Assembly: GCF_007855645.1 (NCBI RefSeq)
Contig: NZ_CP042261.1
Span: forward strand, 2,065,501 to 2,129,500
Origin: Qingshengfaniella alkalisoli
GTDB lineage: Bacteria > Pseudomonadota > Alphaproteobacteria > Rhodobacterales > Rhodobacteraceae
Reading direction: 5' to 3'
DNA length: 64,000 bases
The notes beneath the pieces were generated by a model, which saw only the letters and a list, made by a program, of their open reading frames with translations, made no database searches and was not told the origin of the DNA. The position numbers were made by a program, and so were the translations under genes. Below, in pieces: positions 19,664 to 28,629 of this stretch (position 1 is its first letter; every line of letters begins with the position of its first letter).

Positions 19664-20254
19664 TTAGAAGTGGTAGGCCACTTTCGCGGTCAAGGTTGTG
19701 CCGCTCAGGTCTGCACCACTGTCGTCGAAATCGTCGAACTTGTGGTACAGGGCTTCCGCGCCAACCGACCACGCGTCCGTGACCATGTAGTCTACGCCTG
19801 CACCGGCTACCCAGCCCCAGTCGCTGTAGCTGTCGCCGCCGATCTCTGCGTCAGCGTAAGCACCACCAGCGGTTGCGTAAAGCAGCGTACGGCCCAGGTC
19901 GTAACCGGCTTTCGCCTTGATGCGCCCGATGCTGTCCAGGCTGCCCGCATCTCCGAATTCTACATCTGCCCAGTCATAGTCGCCTTCGATACCGTAGACG
20001 AACTTGCCGGAATTCCACAGGTAACCACCGTGCAGACCGCCGATCGGACCTTCGTCGTCGGCATCATCGGCTTCAGCCCAGGCGTAACCTGCTTGGGCAC
20101 CGACATAGCCCCCGGACCAAAGGCTTGACGCGACAACCGGAGCGACCGGTGTGACGGCAACGGGTTCGGGTGTCGGCTGTGGTTCAGTCAGGCCACCGGC
20201 CAAAACCGGTGCTGCGGACAGGGCAAGTGCGGAGGCAGTTGCGATAAGTTTCAT
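19664..20254 (-). CDS. Outer-membrane beta-barrel protein (Omp25/OmpA-like barrel family)
   Basis: A 196-residue protein with a signal peptide (MKLIATASALALSAAPVLAG) and a Pro-rich linker (TEPQPTPEPVAVTPVAPVV). The mature part shows alternating aromatic beta strands: WSGGYVGAQAGYAWAE, GGLHGGYLWNSGKFVYGIEG, LLYATAGGAYA and a terminal TAKVAYHF. The final Phe is the usual barrel-assembly signal. This is the small eight-stranded opacity-type porin-like family common in alphaproteobacteria. AAAGGAG lies 7 bp before the ATG and a strong terminator follows, so it is monocistronic. Its function beyond envelope structure is unknown. Confidence 0.85.
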   Translation of the reverse strand: MKLIATASALALSAAPVLAGGLTEPQPTPEPVAVTPVAPVVASSLWSGGYVGAQAGYAWAEADDADDEGPIGGLHGGYLWNSGKFVYGIEGDYDWADVEFGDAGSLDSIGRIKAKAGYDLGRTLLYATAGGAYADAEIGGDSYSDWGWVAGAGVDYMVTDAWSVGAEALYHKFDDFDDSGADLSGTTLTAKVAYHF

Positions 20255-20469
20255 TGCTCAACTCCTTTAATTGGTCACAGCCCAGCATGGGGCGATGACA
20301 GTCGCGATATAAGGAGGACTCGCGGAGAGGTTTAGTGTTCCACGATGCACGTTTTCGTGACTGATTTGAGCGGTTTTTAGCTTATCTTACATACCGTTAG
20401 GGCATCTTTTGTGCCAGTCGTGATAGCACGGGCAAGGATGCCTGATCGATCCAAGCCGCTGAAATGCTG

Positions 20470-20700
20470 CTAGAAAGAAGGGCCGCCCGATGGGCGACCC
20501 TTCCGAGAAGTTCAGGAGGCCGGGGTCGGTCAGGACCTTTGGCCAACACGGGTTGCGGCACAATGCCGCTAAGATTGCCTAGCGGCTGCCCCTCCGCGCT
20601 GTCCCGACGCCTTTCTCCAATGACTCTCTCAACACTGGATCACCTCCTTTCGATTGTTTCACATGAGTTCAGGCTGCCACCGAAATGAATTTTGTCAAAG
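20470..20700 (-). ncRNA. Unexplained leader-like or small-RNA locus with exclusive hairpins
   Basis: No ordinary gene fits the gap 20255-20750. Reading the minus strand in order: a TTGACA at 20698-20693; a Shine-Dalgarno AAAGGAGGTGATCC at 20650-20637 that pairs with the entire 3' tail of 16S rRNA; an 18-codon ORF; hairpin A (20565-20586, 7-bp perfect stem) whose stem contains the ORF's stop codon; hairpin B (20555-20569, 6-bp perfect stem) that shares five bases with A; and a GC-rich terminator-like hairpin (20477-20503) followed by a T-rich stretch. I could not identify a clear -10 box. The rest of the gap, 20255-20469, holds only the upstream region of the outer-membrane gene. Confidence 0.45.
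20579..20635 (-). CDS. Possible 18-residue leader peptide behind an extended Shine-Dalgarno
   Basis: GTG at 20635 starts MLRESLEKGVGTARRGSR and ends at TAG. AGGAGG lies 7 bp upstream, and the match to the 16S tail extends to AAAGGAGGTGATCC, far longer than normal. Composition gives no obvious amino-acid-specific control signal; Arg is frequent (4 of 18). Whether it is translated is not shown. The alternative is that the plus strand merely resembles the 16S 3' end. Confidence 0.35.
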   Translation of the reverse strand: MLRESLEKGVGTARRGSR

Positions 20701-20750
20701 AATTTTTACATTTTCGGACATGGCGCTGCTCAGATTTGCCTATATTTTAA

Positions 20751-21392
20751 TCATACCGCTTGAGCACGCAAACGATCCACGATCATCCGGAATGGGATCA
20801 GCGCGATGATGGCCAGCGACAGCTTTACCATCCAGTCTGCCACAGCCAGAGATGCCCAAAGCGGCACGATGGGGCCTGCGCCGAGAAGCGGGATCGCTTC
20901 GTTGGCCCAGCTGACATCATTGGCCGGTTCAAGAAAGGTCAGGCTTGCGGCAAACGCGATGGTAAAAAATAGCGTTGTGTCCAGGATCGAACCGACAAGC
21001 GTGGATGCAAGCGGAGCGCGCCACCATGCGCCCTTGCGCAGACGATCAAAGATCGCGACGTCTATCAACTGGGCGACGAGGAAGGCTGTACCGGATGCCA
21101 GCGCGATGCGAAGCGTGACCAGCGGGCCGATTTCGCCATGGATCTGGGTGCCGATGAAGGAACAGATGATGCCGATCACAAAACCCGCAAGCACGACGCG
21201 GCGCGCGGATTTGGGGCCATAGACGCGGTTCATCACGTCCGTGACAAGGAATGCTAGGGGATAGGTGAAAGCGCCCCATGTCAGCCACTGTCCGAAGAGG
21301 AACTGCACGAGGATGTTGGAGGCCACCACGATAGCGGCCATGGCAAGGATGCCAGGTAGAATGCGGGTCATGTATATGGTCCGTTTTATCAA
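20751..21392 (-). CDS. Queuosine precursor transporter (YhhQ/VUT family)
   Basis: A 213-residue membrane protein with about six helices. NILVQFLFGQWLTWGAFTYP, FLVTDVMNRVYGPKSARRVV and LASGTAFLVAQLIDVAIFDR are the conserved blocks of the COG1738 family, which takes up preQ0 or preQ1 for queuosine synthesis. The start is either M1 or M8 (MTRILPGILAM); both are plausible. I looked for a preQ1 riboswitch in the 60 bp upstream and could not support one. It is a single gene on the minus strand. Confidence 0.88.
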   Translation of the reverse strand: MIKRTIYMTRILPGILAMAAIVVASNILVQFLFGQWLTWGAFTYPLAFLVTDVMNRVYGPKSARRVVLAGFVIGIICSFIGTQIHGEIGPLVTLRIALASGTAFLVAQLIDVAIFDRLRKGAWWRAPLASTLVGSILDTTLFFTIAFAASLTFLEPANDVSWANEAIPLLGAGPIVPLWASLAVADWMVKLSLAIIALIPFRMIVDRLRAQAV

Positions 21393-21455
21393 GGTAGCGG
21401 AGACTCGGCCCCTGCATTCAGGGACAGCGCCACCTACACAAAAGAAACCGGTGAA

Positions 21456-22367
21456 TCAAGAGTGGGGCGATTTCGCGGCCAGCCTGTATTCGACGAATTC
21501 GGTGCGCTGTAGCGGAAAGAAGTTGTCGTCTGAGATCAGCGTCAGGCGGATCGCGCCGCCATCATCGCGCCAGACGGAAATGCTTTCCAGGTTGTCGAAC
21601 TTGCCTGTGGGTGTCTCGATCAGCAGTTGCTCATCTGTCAGCGTGTCACCGTGGAAGGCAAAGCTGCGGATGCGCGAGGAGAACCCCAGAATACCGGAAA
21701 ACTTGCGTTCGATGATATAGAGGCGGTTGTCAGGTCCCACATCCGCGCCCACCAGAAGATGTTTACCTCGGCGCGGGATGAAATAAGGCTGTGTCCAACG
21801 ATCGCCTTCCAGACGATATACGGGAAAGGGCTTGTCCCAGTCGCCTGAACGTTCAAGCGAGGCTATAGGTCGCCCTTGTGGATCAATCGCCAGCGCCTCC
21901 ATCGCGGAGTTGTTCTGGAAGCTGTTGAACTCCGCCGGGCGATCAATCCAACCGACAATGTTTTCTTTGTTCTCACCTTCGATCAAGCGGCTGACGCGGT
22001 GAAAGCCCTCGAAGGATATGTAAAGCGTGCCGTCAGCGGCCTGAGCCAGCCCCTCGCTGTCAGACATGTAGCCTTCCAATCGCTCACCCTTGCTATTGAC
22101 GAGTGGTGCGAGTGGCTCGGCGGCGACCGACGCGATACGACCGTCCTCGCGCTGAAATGTACCGCGGGTGATAAAGGAGCGATCAGTGATGACGGTGAAA
22201 CTGTTCCCGTCGTCACTTACCTCCAGACCCGAAAAGCCGCCGAAATGTTCATCGTCGCCGGTCCAGTGATAGCTACCCAGCAACTCCAGCCGTTCAGAAG
22301 GGTCGGCGGCGAGCGCGCAGCCCGCCAGCGCAAAACCGATCAGCGCGCCGCCAAGACCGCGCTGCAT
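21456..22367 (-). CDS. Esterase-like activity of phytase family lipoprotein
   Basis: A 303-residue protein starting MQRGLGGALIGFALAGCALA, with a lipobox (LAGC) suggesting a lipid-anchored envelope protein. The mature part matches the phytase-like esterase domain seen in many alphaproteobacteria: GGFSGLEVSDDGNSFTVITD, SDSEGLAQAADGTLYISFEG and NNSAMEALAIDPQGRPIA, a repeated beta-propeller pattern. The substrate is unknown. A longer reading from 22655 is rejected because it would run backwards through mepA. The start overlaps the 3' end of mepA by 28 bp, so it is expressed with mepA. Confidence 0.8.
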   Translation of the reverse strand: MQRGLGGALIGFALAGCALAADPSERLELLGSYHWTGDDEHFGGFSGLEVSDDGNSFTVITDRSFITRGTFQREDGRIASVAAEPLAPLVNSKGERLEGYMSDSEGLAQAADGTLYISFEGFHRVSRLIEGENKENIVGWIDRPAEFNSFQNNSAMEALAIDPQGRPIASLERSGDWDKPFPVYRLEGDRWTQPYFIPRRGKHLLVGADVGPDNRLYIIERKFSGILGFSSRIRSFAFHGDTLTDEQLLIETPTGKFDNLESISVWRDDGGAIRLTLISDDNFFPLQRTEFVEYRLAAKSPHS

Positions 22368-23233
22368 TGCTGTGGCAGGTCGGCCATCACGAAATCGCGC
22401 GCGCCCTTTTTCTTCGGGGCAGGCTTGGAAGGCTGGGTCTGCTTGGGTGGGTTCAGATAGTCCGTGACCCACCACATCAGCGTTTCGTCGCAGCCACTGC
22501 CGCCATTGGACAGCTCTCTTACGGATGGGGTTTGGGTCTGACACGCGGGCGAATCCTTCGGACATTTCAAACGAACATGGAAGTGATAGTTGTGCCCGTA
22601 AAGAGGCCGGATCTTCTGCAGCCAGTTCTTGTCGCGGGATGTCGCCGATTGACACAGGGCGATCTTGACCGGTGGTGTGACAAAAATACGGTCTACCGCG
22701 GGGTCCATCGCGGCTGACTGAAGAATGACGCGGTGGACTTCTGAGTAGTTGCCATTCACGCTGCGCTGATCGGCCGAGCGGACATTGATCGAGCTGATGT
22801 TTTCCCGCTGCTGGCGACTAAGCTGAAGGTTGTTGGCGGGGCGCATCCAGATGTCGATATCGAGGCCGAGTTGGTGTGACGCGTGACCTGACAGCATCGG
22901 CCCACCCCGTGGCTGGCTGATATCTCCGATATACAGCCCGTTCCAGCCCGGCTGCAGCGCGGCAAACTCGCTCAGGCGCTGAATGAAGCGGATCGCGTCG
23001 GGATGCCCCCAGTTACGGTTGCGCGATAGGCGCATCGCCTGCCATGTTGGGCCGGTTTCGGGCAGCTGAACCAGCCCAGATGCGCAGCCACGTGAATAGC
23101 TGCCGAAAGCGGCGGGTTGGTGTGGCGAAGCCGACCGCGCTGCGCCGAAAAGCTGGTTGGCCTTTTGCTGCGCGAAGGTGGGTGTGGCTAGTGCGGCAAT
23201 GGTTGCTGTCAGGGCGATCAGGCGTCGGATCAT
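22340..23233 (-). CDS. mepA: Penicillin-insensitive murein endopeptidase MepA
   Basis: A 297-residue periplasmic LAS-type metallopeptidase with a signal peptide ending PTFAQQ. Zinc ligands are in GHASHQLGLDIDIW (H-x6-D pattern, about residues 116-129) and YGHNYHFHVRLKCP near residue 214. MepA cleaves D,D peptide cross-links in peptidoglycan and is insensitive to beta-lactams. The C-terminal 40 residues are Pro- and Lys-rich (PPKQTQPSKPAPKKKGARDF) and end in an ADLPQQC segment. It overlaps the MFS gene upstream by 4 bp. Confidence 0.92.
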   Translation of the reverse strand: MIRRLIALTATIAALATPTFAQQKANQLFGAARSASPHQPAAFGSYSRGCASGLVQLPETGPTWQAMRLSRNRNWGHPDAIRFIQRLSEFAALQPGWNGLYIGDISQPRGGPMLSGHASHQLGLDIDIWMRPANNLQLSRQQRENISSINVRSADQRSVNGNYSEVHRVILQSAAMDPAVDRIFVTPPVKIALCQSATSRDKNWLQKIRPLYGHNYHFHVRLKCPKDSPACQTQTPSVRELSNGGSGCDETLMWWVTDYLNPPKQTQPSKPAPKKKGARDFVMADLPQQCSAVLAAR

Positions 23234-24585
23234 GTCGCATCGTCTCCGTCTGGTTTGACCCAGAGTAACAAAACAAGGCCGATAAGGAAGAGGGCAAGCA
23301 AAGGTGTGATGCCCATCTGCTGAGACCCGCTCAGATCAGTGGCCACAGCGACAAGAAAAGGCGCAAGGAATGATGTCGCCTTACCTGCCAGCGCATAGAG
23401 GCCAAAGCCCTGTGTCATCTGCTCGCGGTCGCCCTGACGCACCATCATAGACCGGCTGGCCGCCTGAAGCGTGCCGCCTGCCGCACCGATCGTCATGCCG
23501 AGGATGTAGAATGCGATGTCGGGCATCTTACTGTCTTCGGGCAGGGCAAGGCCGAACAGCCGATCACGCGTAACAAACACGACGGCAAGTGTGACGGTGG
23601 CAAGGATCAGGACGGACAGGACGATCACCGGTTTCGGGCCGAAGCGTGTATCCGCTCTGCCGCCCAGCCACGCAAAGAACGCACCGGATAACACGGCGAG
23701 GATGCCGAAGGTGCCGACATCGACGACGCTCCAATCAAGCACGCCCGCCGCATAGATTCCGCCAAAGAAATAGAGCCCGTTCAAGGCGTCCCGGTAGAAC
23801 ATGGATGCGCCGAGAAATGCGAACAGGCTGGGTCTGGAGGGAAGATGGGCCAGCGATGCTTTCAGATCCGGCCATGCGGTGCGTGCCGCATCAGCAAGGC
23901 GGATCGTATGGCTAGGCCGCGCTTCTCGCACCCACAGGAAGAACGGGATCATGAAGACCACATACCACAGAGCGGTGAGCGGCCCGACAGCGCGGGTGCC
24001 TTCCCGATGCGCCGGATCAAGGCCGAAAGCAGGTTGCGTGCCGATCAGCGTTGTCCCGGTTTCGGAGTTTTCCGCGAAGAACATCAGCACCAGCGCCAAC
24101 GCCGCTAGCCCGCCCGCATAGCCGAACGCCCAGCCGGATCCCGACAGCCGCCCGATCTGGTCGCGCGGCGCAAGGTCGGGCAACATGGCATTGGTGAAAA
24201 TCGTGGCGAACTCCATCCCCAGCAGACCGAGCCCGAAAAGCGCGAGCACCAGCACCACGTTGAAGTCCCCCGGCGCCGCAAGCCACACGCCGCTTGCGCC
24301 GATGACATAGGCAATGGAGAATAGCCAGATAAAGTTCAGACGTGTTCGCGGGCCGGCCCTGTCTGCAATCCCGCCCAGCAGGGGTGCTAGCAGTGCCGTC
24401 AGGATGCCCGCGGCCGAAATCCCGTATCCCCATATGGTCTGCGCGGCGGACCCGTCATTGAGCAGTTCCTTGACATAGGGGCCGAAGATGAAGGTCAGCA
24501 GAAGCGTATTGTAAGGCTGGCTGGCCCAGTCGAAGAAGAACCAACCCCAGATACGCTTGCGCGCCGCCTTGTTCATACTCGTCAC
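23230..24585 (-). CDS. UMF1-family MFS transporter (Atg22-like)
   Basis: A 451-residue major facilitator protein with 12 predicted helices. WGWFFFDWASQPYNTLLLTF is the UMF1/Atg22 signature, and ARTRLNFIWL and GRADTRFGPKPVIVLSVLI are cytoplasmic loop motifs. Eukaryotic Atg22 exports amino acids from the vacuole; the bacterial substrate is unknown. The gene lies upstream of mepA and the phytase-like lipoprotein with 4-bp and 28-bp overlaps, so the three form one operon. Confidence 0.88.
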   Translation of the reverse strand: MTSMNKAARKRIWGWFFFDWASQPYNTLLLTFIFGPYVKELLNDGSAAQTIWGYGISAAGILTALLAPLLGGIADRAGPRTRLNFIWLFSIAYVIGASGVWLAAPGDFNVVLVLALFGLGLLGMEFATIFTNAMLPDLAPRDQIGRLSGSGWAFGYAGGLAALALVLMFFAENSETGTTLIGTQPAFGLDPAHREGTRAVGPLTALWYVVFMIPFFLWVREARPSHTIRLADAARTAWPDLKASLAHLPSRPSLFAFLGASMFYRDALNGLYFFGGIYAAGVLDWSVVDVGTFGILAVLSGAFFAWLGGRADTRFGPKPVIVLSVLILATVTLAVVFVTRDRLFGLALPEDSKMPDIAFYILGMTIGAAGGTLQAASRSMMVRQGDREQMTQGFGLYALAGKATSFLAPFLVAVATDLSGSQQMGITPLLALFLIGLVLLLWVKPDGDDAT

Positions 24586-24637
24586 CCTTGCCCATTTTGC
24601 GGTGACTATGCCCCTGCGTTAAGGGGCTGTCCATGGG

Positions 24638-25198
24638 TCAGGCGGCGTTGCTTTTGTGGTGCTCAGCGTCCTGCATCGGCGGCCAGGGGCGCAACGCTTC
24701 GGCCTCGCTCCACGCCGTCACCCAGTCGGGCAGGGCGGGGATGTCTCCGCTGTGGCCTATCGCCTCGCGGGTTCGATCTGTCCGCACAAGACCGTTCTTG
24801 TCCGTCATAGCCATGCGCAGAAGGATATGCGAGGTACAGTCGTCGCCCTTCCACATTGACTGCTCAAGGTAGAAGAACTTGTCGTCCCAGCCGATGAGGC
24901 GTGTGCGCATTTCAAGCAGGTCGAACAAGCGGACGCGGCGACGGTAGCGCACGGACGATCCGGCCACTGTCAGCGCCCAGCCTTCGCGCTTCAGTGTCTT
25001 CAGCAGCCCCTGCCGTTTGGCCAGGATCATACGACCCAGATCATAAAGCGTCAGCGTGCGCCCGTTGTTCAGCTCCATCATGAAATCCAGATCCCACGGC
25101 CAGCAGCGGTGATGGGAGATGTGCGTGTCGAACAGGCCAAGCGGGCTGGCGTCGCGGAATTTCACGAATTCCTTGATCAGGCGGATGACGGGATACAT
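24638..25198 (-). CDS. Hotdog-fold acyl-CoA thioesterase-like protein (THEM6/4HBT type)
   Basis: A 186-residue protein. WPWDLDFMMELNNGRTLTLYDLGR is the characteristic block of the 4HBT-like, THEM6-related family, where D and N line the thioesterase site; SSVRYRRRVRLFDLLEMRTR is the central strand. It would hydrolyse acyl-CoA thioesters, but the natural substrate is unknown. It is a single minus-strand gene, 52 bp upstream of the MFS gene's start, and divergent from yggT. Confidence 0.8.
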   Translation of the reverse strand: MYPVIRLIKEFVKFRDASPLGLFDTHISHHRCWPWDLDFMMELNNGRTLTLYDLGRMILAKRQGLLKTLKREGWALTVAGSSVRYRRRVRLFDLLEMRTRLIGWDDKFFYLEQSMWKGDDCTSHILLRMAMTDKNGLVRTDRTREAIGHSGDIPALPDWVTAWSEAEALRPWPPMQDAEHHKSNAA

Positions 25199-25328
25199 CG
25201 GCGGACTCCTTTGCCAGACACAGATCGCGCGGAAAACGCGTGGTCAACCACAACGTCGCGGCAGACTTGCCCCCGCACGCTCATGACCTTAGGTGTTGGT
25301 CTGGTTCATTATTCCAAAGGCCCGATAC

Positions 25329-25616
25329 ATGACCTCGTTGCTGCAAATCCTGTTCATGCTCCTTGGCGTGGTGAAGTTCGTCATCTTCGTCCATGTCATC
25401 ATGAGCTGGCTGATCAATTTTAACATTCTGAATCTTGGACAGGATCTGGTGCGGTCCATCTGGTACGGGCTGAACCGCCTGCTGGAGCCGCTGTATCAGC
25501 CCATCCGCCGCATCCTGCCGGATATGGGTGGGCTGGATCTTGCGCCCCTCGTTGCGTTGCTTGCGGTTTATGCGATCGAGATCATCCTGCGGAACAATAT
25601 CGGGCTGTTCTACTAA
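25329..25616 (+). CDS. YggT-family membrane protein
   Basis: A 95-residue protein with two hydrophobic segments flanking the YggT signature: VHVIMSWLINFNI, then GLNRLLEPLYQPIRRILPD and LAPLVALLAVYAI. YggT proteins are found widely next to division or stress genes; the role is unclear. ATG 25329 is preferred over an upstream in-frame start because homologues begin MTSLLQ. It is divergent from the thioesterase gene and 154 bp before recQ. Confidence 0.88.
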   Translation: MTSLLQILFMLLGVVKFVIFVHVIMSWLINFNILNLGQDLVRSIWYGLNRLLEPLYQPIRRILPDMGGLDLAPLVALLAVYAIEIILRNNIGLFY

Positions 25617-25770
25617 GCCACGGGGCGTGCCGCGCCACGCCTGACAACTCTACGCGGTGCATGCGTGCCGCGCGGGGCCATTGCCGCTTGGTTGTGATGT
25701 CTTGGCCTTGTTCTGCGAGTCCGCATCTGGGATAGTCGCGGACAATCGAGCAGTCACAATCGCAGGTCCA

Positions 25771-27825
25771 ATGCCCGACGGGTCCATCACGTCCCCCGAC
25801 AGTCTTTTGTCGTCCATCTTCGGATTCGCCGGTTTCCGACCGGGTCAGGCAGAGATCGTGGAGGCGGTGCGCCATGGGCAGGACACGCTGGCGATCATGC
25901 CGACGGGCGGAGGAAAGTCCCTTTGCTATCAACTGCCCGCGCTGTGCCGCGAGGGGGTGACCGTCGTAATCTCGCCCCTGATCGCCCTGATGCGGGATCA
26001 GGTGCGGTTCTTGCGCGAAGCGGGCGTCGAGGCAGGGGCGCTGACATCCGGAAACACCGACGATGAAACGGAAGAAGTCTTCGTCGCGCTGGACGAAGGG
26101 CGACTGAAGCTTCTGTACATGGCGCCGGAACGGCTTGCGTCTGGTGCTGCGCTCGGACTTCTGCGGCGGATCGGCGTCAGTCTGATCGCGGTGGACGAGG
26201 CGCACTGTGTCAGCCAGTGGGGCCACGATTTCCGACCGGACTATTTGCGGATAGGGGAGTTGCGCGCGGCACTGAACGTGCCTGTTGCTGCCTTCACAGC
26301 GACCGCGGACGCTGAAACCCGGGCCGAGATCACTGCGCGCCTGTTCGCGGGTGCCGCGCCGCGGGTGTTTCTGCGCGGCTTCGATCGCCCGAACATCCAT
26401 CTGGCTTTCGCGCCGAAGAACGGTCCGCGCAAGCAGATCCTTGATTTCGCCGATGCGCGGCGAGGGCAGTCCGGGATTGTCTATTGCGGCACACGCGCCA
26501 AGACAGAAACCCTGGCGCAGGCATTGCGCGAGGCCGGGCACGAGGCGTGTAGCTATCACGGTGGCATGGAACCCGATGACCGTCGTTTGGTCGAAACGCG
26601 GTTTCAGCGCGAAGACGGGCTGATCGTTGCCGCCACCGTGGCCTTTGGAATGGGGATCGACAAGCCGGATATCCGCTGGGTCGCGCATGCTGATCTGCCC
26701 AAATCCATCGAGGCCTATTACCAGGAAATCGGACGGGCTGGCCGTGATGGTGCGCCCGCCGAGACACTGACGCTCTACGGTGCGGATGACATCCGGTTAC
26801 GTCGCGCACAGATCGATGAAGGTCTGGCGCCACCCGAGCGGAAGTCTGCGGATCACGGGCGGCTCAATGCGCTGTTGGGGTTGGCAGAGGCATTGGGATG
26901 CAGACGCCGTGCGTTGCTCGGGTATTTCGGCGAAGAGACGACAGATTGCGGCTATTGCGACCTGTGTGACCGTCCGCCCGAAGTGTTTGACGGAACCGAC
27001 GCTGTCCGCAAGGCATTGTCGGCGATGCTCCGGACGGGGGAGTCTTTCGGCACCGGCCACCTGATTGACGTGCTGACCGGTAACGAAACGGACAAGGTCA
27101 GTGCGCGGGGCCACGACCGTTTGCCGACATACGGGGTTGGTTGTGAATACAATCGGGTGCAGTGGCAGGGTATCTTCCGCCAGATGATGGGGCGTGATCT
27201 GGCGCGGCCCGATGTGGAGCGGCATGGCGCGTTGCGTATGACCGAGGCTGCCGCGCCGATCCTCAAGGGCGAGGAACGCATCGAGTTGCGTCGCAATGTG
27301 ATCGACCGCAGCCAGCGCCGTCCTGCGGTCAAGGCAATGGTGTCGGAGGAAGACGCCCCTTTGCTGTCTGCGCTGAAGGCCAAGCGCCGCGCGTTGGCCG
27401 AGGCGGCACGTGTCCCTGCCTACGTGATCTTTCCTGACCGTACGCTGGTCGAAATGGCCGAAATGCGTCCAGACAGTTTGGACGCGATGGCGCGGGTCAA
27501 CGGGGTGGGCGCGAAGAAGCTTGAACGCTACGGGACGGCATTCCTGCTGGTGATCGCAGGGGATATTCCTCAGATGCATCCGACACGACGCAAGCTGGCA
27601 GGACGGGCTGAGGGGTCGAAATATGACCGGTTGCTTGATGCGCAGGCGCGGTTGGCGCGGGGCGAGGCGGGCATCGACAAGCCGCTGTCCTGCTCCGCGT
27701 CGCAACTGGCGAAACTGGCAGAGGCGCGACCGAATGACATGCGGACATTGACTGCGATCTTGGGCGAAAAGAAGGCCGAACGCTTTGGTGCGGCCTTTCT
27801 GGCCGTGCTGCACGACGACGAATGA
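25771..27825 (+). CDS. recQ: ATP-dependent DNA helicase RecQ
   Basis: A 684-residue 3'-to-5' helicase used in recombination and fork repair. FGFAGFRPGQAEIV precedes the P-loop MPTGGGKSLCYQLPAL near residue 44. VDEAHCVSQWGHDFRPDYLR carries the DEAH box and RecQ-specific loop near residue 140. QEIGRAGRDG is motif VI. A zinc-binding cluster (CGYCDLC) lies near residue 392, then winged-helix and HRDC-type segments (VPAYVIFPDRTLVEMA). ATG 25771 is chosen; the longer upstream reading has no family match. yaaA follows after 7 bp. Confidence 0.95.
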   Translation: MPDGSITSPDSLLSSIFGFAGFRPGQAEIVEAVRHGQDTLAIMPTGGGKSLCYQLPALCREGVTVVISPLIALMRDQVRFLREAGVEAGALTSGNTDDETEEVFVALDEGRLKLLYMAPERLASGAALGLLRRIGVSLIAVDEAHCVSQWGHDFRPDYLRIGELRAALNVPVAAFTATADAETRAEITARLFAGAAPRVFLRGFDRPNIHLAFAPKNGPRKQILDFADARRGQSGIVYCGTRAKTETLAQALREAGHEACSYHGGMEPDDRRLVETRFQREDGLIVAATVAFGMGIDKPDIRWVAHADLPKSIEAYYQEIGRAGRDGAPAETLTLYGADDIRLRRAQIDEGLAPPERKSADHGRLNALLGLAEALGCRRRALLGYFGEETTDCGYCDLCDRPPEVFDGTDAVRKALSAMLRTGESFGTGHLIDVLTGNETDKVSARGHDRLPTYGVGCEYNRVQWQGIFRQMMGRDLARPDVERHGALRMTEAAAPILKGEERIELRRNVIDRSQRRPAVKAMVSEEDAPLLSALKAKRRALAEAARVPAYVIFPDRTLVEMAEMRPDSLDAMARVNGVGAKKLERYGTAFLLVIAGDIPQMHPTRRKLAGRAEGSKYDRLLDAQARLARGEAGIDKPLSCSASQLAKLAEARPNDMRTLTAILGEKKAERFGAAFLAVLHDDE

Positions 27826-27832
27826 GGACGAT

Positions 27833-28621
27833 ATGCTTGTAACGATTTCCCCGGCCAAGAAACTCGACTGGGCTGCGCGAGAAGTGGCAACGACTGACCC
27901 CGTCTTTTCCGAAGAGGCTGCGTATCTTGCATCGGTCGCGCGTCACCTATCGGTGGATGAATTGCGCAAGTTGATGTCGATCAGCGAGGATCTGGCCAAG
28001 TTGAATAAGCAACGCTTTCTGGACTTCGTTGCCAAGCCTTCCGGCGACGTCACTCGTCCGGCAGCATTGGCGTTTGCAGGCGACACCTATCAGGGGTTGG
28101 AAGCCGCGTCGCTCGACGTCGACGAACTGACCTGGGCAGAGGATCATCTGCGCATCCTGTCGGGACTGTATGGGGTCCTGCGGCCGCTCGACGCCATACA
28201 ACCCTACCGGTTGGAAATGGGCAGTCGGCTGAAGACCAAGCGGGGCAAGTCGCTGTATCAGTATTGGGGTAGCCAGATCGCCGAGGCGCTGAATGCTCAG
28301 GCCGATGAGATCGCGACTGATACATTGATCAACTGCGCTTCGACAGAGTACTTCAGCGCCGTCGATCTGAATGTGCTGAAACCGCGCGTAGTGACGCCGG
28401 TGTTCCTTGAAGAAAAGGCGGGTCAAGCCAAGGTCATCAGCTTCTATGCCAAGAAAGCGCGGGGTGCGATGGCACGGTTTATCATCCAGCGTCGGATCAC
28501 GGATTTGGCCGGGCTCAGCGATTTTGACCTCGGCGGCTACGCTTTGGATCGCGGAGAAAGCAGTTCTGATACTCTGGTCTTCCGGCGCGATCTGGATACG
28601 CTTGCAAAAGCCGCAGAGTAG
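27833..28621 (+). CDS. yaaA: YaaA, peroxide-stress DNA-binding protein (UPF0246)
   Basis: A 262-residue YaaA/DUF328 protein. MLVTISPAKKLDW is the universal N-terminus, LSGLYGVLRPLDAIQPYRLEMG the central block and FYAKKARGAMARFIIQ the C-terminal block. In E. coli YaaA limits intracellular iron and oxidative damage. The start at ATG 27833 lies 7 bp after the recQ stop with GAGGA just upstream, so the two genes are co-transcribed. It converges on serA. Confidence 0.93.
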   Translation: MLVTISPAKKLDWAAREVATTDPVFSEEAAYLASVARHLSVDELRKLMSISEDLAKLNKQRFLDFVAKPSGDVTRPAALAFAGDTYQGLEAASLDVDELTWAEDHLRILSGLYGVLRPLDAIQPYRLEMGSRLKTKRGKSLYQYWGSQIAEALNAQADEIATDTLINCASTEYFSAVDLNVLKPRVVTPVFLEEKAGQAKVISFYAKKARGAMARFIIQRRITDLAGLSDFDLGGYALDRGESSSDTLVFRRDLDTLAKAAE

Positions 28622-28629
28622 CCTGCCCG

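Noticed and set aside
20635-20655. Plus-strand match to the 3' end of 16S rRNA (GGATCACCTCCTTTC)
   Set aside because: Only about 17 bp match; no other rRNA sequence is present. It is better read as a Shine-Dalgarno on the minus strand.
20654-20669. TGTTTCACATGAGTTC, a partial parS-like sequence
   Set aside because: Only one half-site matches; the second half has several mismatches, unlike the four sites in mnmG and rsmG.
21393-21455. Possible preQ1 riboswitch before the queuosine-precursor transporter
   Set aside because: A short stem and A-rich stretch exist, but the conserved loop and tail positions of the known classes do not line up.
22368-22655. N-terminal extension of the phytase-like lipoprotein
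   Set aside because: It would overlap mepA by over 300 bp in another frame, and the lipoprotein signal starts cleanly at 22367.
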